From assembly GCA_018398585.1 (NCBI GenBank), contig JAGTTD010000008.1:2802501-2866500 (forward strand): a stretch of DNA of 64,000 nucleotides. Direction: 5' to 3'. Of the stretch, positions 55,287-64,000 are shown piece after piece. The notes under the pieces were generated by a model that saw nothing but the letters and a program-made list of their open reading frames with translations, did no database searches and was not told the DNA's origin. Position numbers and translations under genes: made by a program. The stretch's first letter is position 1; every line of letters starts with the position of its first letter. Source of the DNA: Simmondsia chinensis (lineage: Eukaryota; Streptophyta; Magnoliopsida; Caryophyllales; Simmondsiaceae).

Positions 55287-55620
55287 TTATATTTCGATCG
55301 CTCGTTCACCTATTACACCATATTTCTTCTCTTAACCATTAATCATCAACCCTTTTTATAATTGAGTGATCAAATTATGATCAACATCAAATCTCAATTT
55401 AACTGGGTAACTAAATCTTAATCAGATATCACCTAATTCATAATAATGACTAATTTTGATATCTGATTAAGATTATTAATCTAAGAGGTGAGAGATCAAA
55501 TCTTTCCAATTGTCACCCGTAACATTAAAGTAGTTTTAGCATATGAGGTATGGGGCGACCTTCAAGCTTAATGGACACTTGCGTAAATAGGTATGCTCTA
55601 CAGATAAAATAATTTATGGG
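55287..55620. other. Spacer
   Basis: AATCTTAATCAGATATCA (about 55407) and its inverse TGATATCTGATTAAGATT (55456) form a hairpin-like pair around 55405-55475. No gene. Confidence 0.35.
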
Positions 55621-55634
55621 TTTACATCTAACAA

Positions 55635-55845
55635 CACGCCGTCACCGGATCCCATTAGAACTCTGAAGTTAAACGTGCTTGAGCAATACCAGGATGGTGA
55701 CCTCCTGCGAAGTCCTCACCCTCAGGTTGGGGGCACTCGGAAGCAGCCTCTTTTCAGGGGTAATACCCTGAAGAGGAAAGATTGCGTATATCGGCCCCCC
55801 GACCCTACTTATGTGGGAGCCCTTGGGGCACTGGGTGTGTTGCTT
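55635..55845 (+). mobile_element. 5S-headed SINE with 14-bp TSD
   Basis: Starts CACGCCGTCACCGGATCCC, ATTAGAACTCTGAAGTTAAA, CGTGCTTGAGCAATACCAGG (small deletion in the 5S), GTCCTCACCCTCAGG and the tail to GGCACTGGGTGTGTTGC. TTTACATCTAACAA flanks it at 55621-55634 and 55846-55859. Confidence 0.88.
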
Positions 55846-55899
55846 TTTACATCTAACAATTTAAACTTATGAGATAGTTGATCCTTTGATATGTACGTG

Positions 55900-56110
55900 T
55901 CACAAGGTTTTTTGCTAACGAGGTACCCGGTTACTTGGTAAACCCAACTCATGCAGCGGCCTACACATCACATAACCAGTTAAGTCAAGGATTCTTCATG
56001 GAGAGAGCTTCAAGGGGGGAATTGAACTCTAGAACTTTTTTGTCTAAAGCAATACTCTATTCTTTCACTTGCCTCCTACCACTGAGTCAAGTCCCCATTG
56101 AGTTATGTGT
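55900..56110 (-). mobile_element. tRNA-derived SINE candidate
   Basis: On the minus strand TTGACTCAGTGGTAGGAG (A-box-like) and TAGAGTTCAATTCCC (B-box-like) have SINE spacing. The downstream part GGGTTTACCAAGTAACC matches 37675-37745. Confidence 0.55.
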
Positions 56111-56199
56111 AGCAAGTTTGAATCTTAATATGTTACTATAATCTTATTTTAAATCAACTGGATATTTTTGCGATGAGACGTATTTGAGTATAAAAACAT

Positions 56200-56430
56200 T
56201 TCTAAGCTTTTGGGTAAGATGGTTCCTTGACATGGTATTTGAATCTCAACGGCCCCCACTTTCAATATTAAAATAACTTAAGCATAAGGTATAAGGTGGG
56301 CTTGTACATTATCCACGCTTTAAGCCTAATTGGCATTCACGTGAAGGGGCTATGTTAGTGTATAAAACTATTTCTGAGCCTTCACCTATCAGCTTAAACT
56401 TTTGAAAAAGTTGATTCCTTAACAGTAACT
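56200..56430 (-). repeat. Dispersed repeat (AAGCTTAAGCTGATGGGT family)
   Basis: AAGCTTTTGGGTAAGATGGT and ATAAGGTGGGCTTGTACATT, ending with a second CAGCTTAAACTTTTG copy. Confidence 0.5.
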
Positions 56431-56703
56431 TTTGTGTAGTTAATTTCTTAACAATTGTAACACGTTTCAGGAAGGTCAAACGAAAAATTCTTCACATTTT
56501 TTTGCTCATTCGTGTGTATAGAATATCCATTTCTGGTGATGTTATTTCTATTTCCATCTATTCTTGTTACAAAATCAACAATGCCGATAAATGGTTTATA
56601 CTCTAACATTCCCCTTACATGAATGCCAAGTGGGTTTTTAGCGTCTATATTGTACCGACCTATATCATACATTGTGCTTAAATTATATATATTAATATTA
56701 AAA

Positions 56704-57061
56704 GGGTTATTTATGCCAAAGGTCATTGTCCTTTGCCTATTGTGTCAATTTAGTCCTTCTACTTTTAATTGTATCAACTTAGTCTTCATACAATTCAAAA
56801 TGTGTCAATTTAGTCATTTGGTCAAATTTAAGTTAAGTTAATGATGTATTTTGAATGGAAAAAATTATTTTAGATGCAAGTAGCTTATTATAAATTCATT
56901 TATTCACTCAATTTAACCCAACTTAAAGCCGAATCATTAAAAATTTCAATGAAAACCTAACATAATTTTTTCTCTAAGGACTAAATTGACACATTTTGAA
57001 TTATACAGGGATTAAATCGATATAATGGATAAAGTATAGGGACCATTGGCGTAAATAACCC
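56704..57061. mobile_element. MITE with perfect 8-bp TSD TATTAAAA
   Basis: Ends GGGTTATTTATGCC and GGCGTAAATAACCC are inverted. The longer arms also pair (CTTTGCC...TGTGTCAATTTAGTCC with GGACTAAATTGACACA). TATTAAAA is present at 56696-56703 and 57062-57069. Confidence 0.85.
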
Positions 57062-57306
57062 TATTAAAAATTAGGTCGACTAAAAAAAAAAAAAAAAAAA
57101 GTTAGGGTTATTGAGGCTTCGAATTTATTATCTTTAGTCAATAAACTCCGATAACTTGTCACATAATCAATTGTTCTAAAAGCTAATGCAAATCAGTGAA
57201 GCACAGACCTGTGAATAATTTATACTCTCACAAGTATTTTATAGGATTATAGCTATTTATTTTGTTACACTTCTTATTATTGTGTCTCTAGTGACCAAAA
57301 ATTCTA

Positions 57307-57367
57307 GTTCCCTACTTTGAAGTTTTAATGCAATCCGGTGCCTTAATGCCTGGTAAATAAATCCTAA
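57307..57367 (-). mobile_element. 5S head fragment of SINE subfamily A
   Basis: The minus strand reads TAGGATTTATTTACCAGGCA, TTAAGGCACCGGATTGCATT, AAAACTTCAAAGTAGGG, then stops. Only the first third of the head remains. Confidence 0.7.
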
Positions 57368-58049
57368 AAGTAAAACTAAAGGATAATGAAAAGAATTGGA
57401 TTCCAATGGGCCCTAAAGAGAGAGGTGAAGAAGAATATAATGTAATGCAAAAAGGATTTTGTGAAGAATAATATCAAGGTAAGGACCATCCAAGAAATTA
57501 TGAAAACTTAGAATATAATCATCGAAGTGTCGTAAGGGTTGGCTCATGTCTTTCTTCGCCGTCGTAAGTATAATTTAGGAGTAAAAAAGCAACCTAATTT
57601 ACCAGAATTTAAATCCTAATTGGACTTACATCGTTGATAATGTAAAATTGAGGGTCATCTTCTAGTTTCAAGCTCTAACCGGCTACACTTGCATCTCCAT
57701 TCACCATTATATGGAAGATCCTCGTAGATTGACCTCGACTACTGTTCCTAGATCTATATCTAGAATGTCTAGTATTTAAGCTCCTCAGTTCCATCCCCTA
57801 GGCAGCTCCCTCAGTGGCGGACTAGGGGCAAAGCTGGGCAACATTTGCCTTGCTTTGCTCATGATATGCTTGTAATTTAGCTTAAGGGTTTTAGCCTTGT
57901 CATCTTGTTACATTTTGTCATTTTCTCTCTCTCTTTCTTTTGTTGTTATTTCAGCTCTTGTTTTTGTTGGAGGACATCTCTGATGTACTCTTGAGAATCT
58001 TATCCTCTTAATTATCAGGAAAAAAAAAGGTGTTGCAGGGGTATGATAA
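57368..58049. other. Spacer
   Basis: A CAGTGGCGGA hAT-like end is seen at about 57812, but I could not find its partner. No coding region. Confidence 0.3.
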
Positions 58050-58230
58050 TTAATGAGAACTCCACATGTGAGTTTATAAAGAATCCAATGTAAGAGTTGT
58101 GAGTGAAAAGAGATCTAACATATAAATATAGTAGATTAATCCATCTAATGCTAATTAGTTTTATAATAAAACTTCAGTTTGGCATGTTTGTGGACCTCGT
58201 ATGTGTCAACGTCGTAAATCAAACATCCAA
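58050..58230 (-). repeat. Dispersed repeat (GTTAAGAACTCCACATGTGAG family)
   Basis: AGAACTCCACATGTGAGTTT, CTAATTAGTTTTATAATAAA and GTGGACCTCGTATGTG match 22689-22893. Confidence 0.58.
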
Positions 58231-58868
58231 TCGGAGCTTTCTAGTCTTCTGTCTGTATTCTTCGGTGTGTTTTATTGGAAGTGAGAGTGCCTCATAGACG
58301 GTATGCAATTGGAGTTGCTATAGTGGTTTTTCTCCGATCATTTGAGTTTTCCCCCTTGTCGACATAGCTATTTTCCTTCCCCTTTGCACTTATGTTCTTT
58401 ATGTTTTTGACTCTTAGTCTTCTCGTTTTGCAGCTTGTGTTTGAAAAATAATTCACACTTTGCGGTGATACATAACATGAACTTTCAATTATAAAACAAA
58501 TCAAAGGATAAGAAAATGTTTATCGGGAGTTCATTTGGAACTAACATTGGTCAAGAATCCAGCAATAAAAATAGTTACTTGAAATACCCAATTTGTTAAG
58601 AACTCACAGCCCAAAAAGATAGCCAAAAGGGTCAATGGCACGATAATAAAACAAGAAGATATCAAACAATCAAAAGCATCGAAACCCGACTCAAGACCAA
58701 GGAACTCCTACATTCAATGGTCTTATCGAATCTAATTGCTTTGAACCTTCAAAATCGCAGGATAAATCCTGTCTAGAACAAAGGCTTCTTCGAGGCTTCA
58801 ACTACCGCTAGAGTTTTTTGTAGATTCATACCCCAGTGTTGGATTATCGTATTTCTCGGTCCTGCCTA
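58231..58868. other. Spacer
   Basis: No recognisable product or repeat. Confidence 0.3.
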
Positions 58869-59718
58869 TGTAGGAAATATCTGACGTGTACAACGACAAT
58901 ACTGCGTATAACGACGTGTAAAATACAGAGTAAAAATACCATTGTAACTACCAAAAAATAACCGGTAAAATACGATATAAATAGCCCTAATAATGCCGCT
59001 GATATTAACTGAAAATTACAACATATAGCAAGCGAAAATTACATTAAACTTAAACTGGAAATGCAAGAAACTTCCACCGTGAAAAACAGTCAAAACCCAT
59101 TGTTAAAATTTGATATAACACAGTAAATATTGCGGTAATTTTATATTGGATAAACGCAGCCAGATAAATGAACATGACAATTAAACAATACCGAAATAGG
59201 GAGAGTAGATTAGAAAATACCAAAGATACTGTGCCGTGGGAAATACCACTGTCCTAAAAGATGATTTCGCCTTTGCTCCGGTGCAAATAGATATGTAGGC
59301 GGCCGTCCTCCAGGATTTACACGGTCCGACCCTTAACGTGCACTCGTTAATTGCCGGGTAGGAGTGCCTTGAACTTTGCCCAAATTTTAGGAGAGAGAGA
59401 AACCGAGAGAGAGAGAGAGAGAGAGAGAGACCGAGAGTGTTTTTTTGTTGTTGTTGTTATAGCTAATGGTATATATATAGTGTAGACAACTATAACAAGT
59501 ACTAAAAAGAACGGGTGCAATAAATTCCAACGGCTATAAACGGTAACAAGCATTAAGTCATCGGCTGTAATGAATTCCAACGGTTATAAACGGACGTAAT
59601 AAATTTCAACGGCTATATTGTCATTTAATTCCCAACGGTCACAATTTTAATGACCCTAAACGACTAATAATGGTGACCAGCCGGTAAATAGGCACGGTTA
59701 GAATATTTTTTCATAACA
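58869..59718 (-). repeat. 3' LTR (850 bp) of a decayed copia element
   Basis: On the minus strand starts TGTTATGAAAAAATATT and ends ATTTCCTACA. The other end of the same LTR reappears at 63870 (TGTAGGAAATATCTGACTTG). It contains (GA)n at 59395-59430, a (GTT)n stretch and recurring AACGGCTATAAACGG words. Confidence 0.75.
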
Positions 59719-60620
59719 CTTAAGTTTAGCTTGTATCATTTTTCCAATAATCCCCCACAAAGGATACAAGCGGAAGAGAACAAAGAAGGATAGATTGGGC
59801 AAAGGGAGTTCAGTTTTTCAGTGCCGATGTCTCGCGACTTGAATCGTCACCAAGTGTAACCCAAGTTTAGGACCAACATCTTGCAAGGGGACTTTCGTCT
59901 TGAACCTCACAAGGGGTTGTATAGTCTTCCACTTGGACACATACCAAACTCCAGATCTTGGCAACTCCAGCGATTTGGCGAGTTTAATCGGCCATGCGCT
60001 CGTCCTGGATGTTCATAGGCGCTCTAGAAGGCAAGTCTTAATCCTTCATAGGGAGCGGCCAGACTCCCACACCTATATAGGTGGATCCCATCAAGTGTGT
60101 GTTACCGCACCCCACCAAACGTATGGATATGGGTCCATTAAGAGCTAAAGCTCAACTTTACCCCTGGTAACATACAGACAGTGTCCGTCATGTGCAAGTC
60201 GTGCTTACACCGCCAACATACGGCATTGGACCCGTCTCCGCACTGTCACACCATAGGGAGGGACAACATAAAACACAGTGCATATCTTGAATGAAACTAT
60301 GATTTTTCATATTGAACCTGATAAGCCCAGGTTGGATACATCATAGTTTATTCGTGTACAGACTTCAGTCCCATCCCCCTCGATGTTTCTACAATCATTT
60401 TACGACAAAGGCCTTTTGTCAATAGATCCGCAAGACTCTTTCCAGACTTTATATAGTCTAGTGATATCACTCCACTTTCTAGTAGATCTTTTCATGATCT
60501 TATGCTTGAGACGAATGTGTCTCCTCTTGCCATTATAAACCTTGTTCTTTGCCACAGCAGTTGCAGCTTAACTGTCACAGTGAAGTGACACTGATGGAGC
60601 TGGAAGCCCCCACAATGGCG
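59719..60620 (-). pseudogene. 3' end of a copia pol (RNase H) with downstream UTR
   Basis: On the minus strand near 60600-60480 the frame reads VSLHCDS, stop, then AATAVAKNKVYNGKRRHIRL. A shift gives VISLDYIKSGKSLADLLTKG and later SRGMGLKSVHE with a stop near 60340. These are hallmark motifs of the copia RNase H end (CDSQ...IA.N..YN.R.RHI, D.LTKGL). About 620 bp of non-coding sequence separates it from the 3' LTR. At least one stop and one frameshift, so dead. Confidence 0.75.
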
Positions 60621-63600
60621 CTTCAACATTGTATTGCAGTAAAGCGGTACTTCAGAGTTGACTACTGCCAACATAAATCACGAGTTGCTTTTACCCCCAC
60701 ATTGAGGTACCTGCAATGAGCTGTTAAATAACTAGCTCCATCGCCTACCAACTTTAATAAGAGTCAGTATAACACATTAGTGGAGCACACATCATATTAG
60801 TAAAATTACATCTCCACCCCAAGTACTCACATAGTATGTATATCATATATACAGTTGGCACGAAAACCATATACCGCAAATTGTCACTTTCACATCTCAT
60901 CACAATTGTGAAAAATTATCACTAGTTTAGGTCACAAAGGACCATATACCCATTCTCATCGTACTTAGCGTACATTACTATTAAGGGTAGTTCATGTCTT
61001 ACCAATGTTGTACCAAATTTTAGTGATATCAAGAAAAAGAGGTTCATAAGACCATAATTCACAAGATGCCTTTTACAACTCAACTTAAGACACCCAAGCC
61101 TCTGCAAGGTTCTTGAGCCCAAGTGCTCAGCATCATTAAGCTATTTACATCGACTTTGGACAATCGACAAATAATGTTTCCACCATAACGAATTTCCATG
61201 AGCTAGCTATAACTAACAAACAACGGTAGAAACACAATAGTCAGAAAAGATTATCACCTAACAACGTACCTTTTAGGCTCTCGGGTGCTCTTACAACCCC
61301 CCACAATGGAATGTATCACACTGCATTTTTAGGCCGTTAGATTTTTCTACCAACCAACTCAGTGTTAAGAGGATAACTAAAACATGCAGGTTTCAGCGGG
61401 GTGTCAGAAACATATTATAATTAGTAGAATGTCTCTCAACGAGATCAAACACCCAACACAACACGGAGTCTACTACAACATAAATCTCATTCATAGTACT
61501 TCACTAGTGCTTTAATAATTTAATTAGAGCACTTTAACATTTATTATTTGGATCAATGTTTGTAGACAAGGTCCACCGCTAACATATGATATAAAGGGAC
61601 GAGTGTTGTGTTATTCACCAAAAACATAATACTATCAATTACCTTAGTATATTTGGCTTGTGATGTGATGCCACATTTTTATTCTGATCAAATGAACACC
61701 AGGGTCATATAGTATGTCATTCAAATGGCCAACGTGAGCACACAACATATGACAATAACCAAACAAGGCATCTAGGCACAAGCTCAATACCAAGCCTATG
61801 ACCAATCAAGGTTATCATGTGGCCTACACCTTACTCCTTTTCCAAAAACTAGAAAGGAATACATGAAACAATGATCCTAAGGGCATAATAAGTCTCTGAA
61901 GACAACATACGGTCCTCATATATTTAGACATATCATGTTTTTCCGAATCACAAGTTGGAATTCAAGAAGACAACTTAAAATAACAGTATATTGCCCAAAA
62001 GACAGCAGTTGTAATATCAAGAACAAATTCAGCAGTTAACAGTCATAATCTGTCGTATGTACATAACATACCGTGCTTGCACAACTGAAACATGTGTCCA
62101 TAATAGTATGCAAATCAACATCTTACAGCCCAGAACAATATGCAGCAGTGCATTCGGCAACATACAACATGCTTTTCATCATTTCAAGTAACATGTGACA
62201 ACATATTCACAATACTTCAAACATAGCCATGGAAAATACATGAGACACATCATCATGGAGACTAACACACCAAATCACTCATGAATTTTCATAAATTATC
62301 ACAAGTCCTATTATCCCTTTATTTTTTTATTTTTTTATTTTTTTTACATCGGTGTCACATTTGTCTCATATAAGTTTCTTATATTAACTCGAGAAAAGCT
62401 TTATGGTATTTATAGCATTCATACTCTTCCAAAGAGGGGCATCTCATCAACTTGACTTTTCATACACACAAACTGCCACCATCAACAAGCTTATGTGTGA
62501 CCAGGAACAATCAATTATGATGCTACTATCTAAGGATTTGATACATATCATATGAGGAGTTTCAAACACATAAACTTTATTTTATTTAGGAATCCCAAAA
62601 CCCCTCTAATTTTCCCATAAAGATTTCTCTCTTAATATCATAATATCATAATTTTCCCAAACCTTCTTGAAATTGGTGCACTTATGGCTTCATAACGTCA
62701 TCAAGGATTTTAGGACCTTCCTTAATCGCAAATGCACTAGCTACACGATTGTCAAAATTAATGCATTTGAACTAGAAGGGCAATAATATATTCAAGAGAA
62801 CCTACATAGGCTAGAAGCCCCCACAATTCAAGGTAGTGAAAATCAGAATCATAATATTTTATAGTATTTTATCTAACCATTAGATAAGGAGCCCTTTAAA
62901 GTCAACAGGTACATCCTCTAGGATAACCTAGAGCTTTATTACTTCAACGTAAACCACTAGTCTCAAGCATGAACACCTCTTTCCACAAAAAGGAAATCAA
63001 AGGTTGTGTTAAAAAATAGTGAGAAATCCATGCTACTTAGTGGTAAAAATAGTTCTTATGTAACACAAGAATTTTGCGTCATACCATAGCACTGCCCTCA
63101 CATTTCACTAGCTTATATTAGGGTTTATGTGGATCTAACTTCCATTGATAAAATGTAAGTAATACACACATGCAAACACTATGTTGCTTCCTTCTAACCT
63201 TTTTCATATCAACCTTGAAAATTAGGTCCTTTGAATTACAACATGAATAGTAGAAAAAGTGTATGGAATCCAAATCATCAAACATACACATACTTAAACT
63301 TCATGTATAATTTTTGATTTATTATTAAGTATGTCTCGTGTCCATTTTTTCCTTTTCCTCTACACTTAAAAGCCCAATTGTTGGCCCAATCGTATTTAAA
63401 CCCTTAGATCCATATGGGCTTTTCATTTTCTTTTTCTCGTAAGGCCTAATGACCTTATTCCTCATAATCATTTCGTCGAACATCTTTGCTGCGCCCCATT
63501 TAACTATTACTTTTTATCTCAGGAATTGAGCTATCCAAAAAACTCAAAAATAACCACTTTTCCCAGCCCATATCCTTTTTGGTATGTCACATCTATTTTT

Positions 63601-63869
63601 TTTTAATGAAAATTTAATCTAATTTCTGGTATACCGCAATGAATTTTCCAACTTTGGGTAAAATATGAAATTCCCAGAACACCAGAACTTTTGAGTCGAA
63701 GACTGCCTATGATTCTTATTCTCCTCTAACTGGTTACAATTGGTACATATAGAGATTCATCTGTGACATATATATTTTTCAGTTTTACTAGCAGACTATA
63801 TATGCACTACATAACACATATTCTTTTTCAGTTCTAGCTATTAGTCATTCCAAAAATCGTCTTTTAGAT
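60621..63869. other. Long stretch without recognisable gene
   Basis: By position this should be the pol and gag region of the copia element ending at 58869. I find no RT, integrase, protease or Gag motif in any frame, and no primer site before the LTR at 63870. It may be heavily decayed, replaced, or a large-retrotransposon-derivative interior. Confidence 0.4.
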
Positions 63870-64000
63870 TGTAGGAAATATCTGACTTGTACAACGACAA
63901 TACTGCGTATAACGACGTGTAAAATACAGAGTAAAAATACCATTATAACTACTGAAAAATAACCGGTAAAATACGATATAAATAGGCCTAAAAATGCCGC
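63870..64000 (-). repeat. Start of a second copy of the 58869 LTR (cut by the window)
   Basis: 131 bp match 58869-58999 almost base for base (few changes, for example ATCTGAC(T/G)TG and CCATT(A/G)TAACTAC). Confidence 0.85.

Noticed and set aside
1..64000. CRISPR array, operon or bacterial insertion
   Set aside because: Repeats are dispersed, not regularly spaced; genes have plant introns, and no bacterial signal is seen.

Overview
This is nuclear DNA from a flowering plant, probably a eudicot. It carries intron-containing genes of plant families (DUF1666, Pol I factor TAF1B/MEE12, zinc-finger homeodomain), AT-rich spacers, Tork-like copia and gag-only LTR elements, many MITEs, and SINE/LINE copies ending in (GTT)n. 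The species cannot be fixed from sequence alone. I see no CRISPR, operon or tRNA gene.

Three host genes are supported, each rebuilt from exons whose phases and splice sites agree. (1) A minus-strand DUF1666 protein at 172-7418 (5 exons, 964 aa). It has an N-terminal hydrophobic segment, two families of in-frame tandem repeats and a C-terminal DUF1666 domain. (2) A plus-strand TAF1B/RRN7-type RNA polymerase I initiation factor at 26611-32947 (5 exons, 678 aa). Its promoter has site II motifs and a telo box, as expected for ribosome-biogenesis genes, plus a 32-base C tract. (3) A minus-strand zinc-finger homeodomain (ZHD) factor at 38434-39900 (2 exons, 227 aa), with an intron inside the zinc-finger domain.

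The rest is mostly mobile DNA. 9296-12886 is a complete 3.6-kb LTR element that encodes only Gag (TR-GAG type), with a perfect 5-bp target duplication, nested in a MITE. 46815-50428 is a copia element deleted internally so that Gag is joined in frame to integrase. It has lost the reverse-transcriptase YVDD motif and is nested in a SINE. 58869 to beyond 64000 is a decayed copia relative. Solo or broken LTRs lie at about 13.2-14.6, 14.6-15.1, 16.75-17.3, 17.4-18.0, 18.3-19.3, 23.6, 53.0-53.4 and 54.5-55.3 kb.

The most striking system is a dense SINE family whose head is a 5S rRNA, with its internal Pol III promoter, joined at the 5S 3' end to a tail of about 130 bp. That same tail ends two RTE-like LINE copies here (24600-25326 and 42736-43485). 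At least nine copies keep 5S sequence and about twelve more are tail-only, several with 12-21 bp target-site duplications. One full copy sits exactly at the stop codon of the TAF1B gene. Other notable items are a likely processed retrocopy with an A-rich tail and a 13-bp duplication (22188-22675), and a family of elements built from GCTCG-type words with MULE-like ends, one of them beside a GC splice donor.
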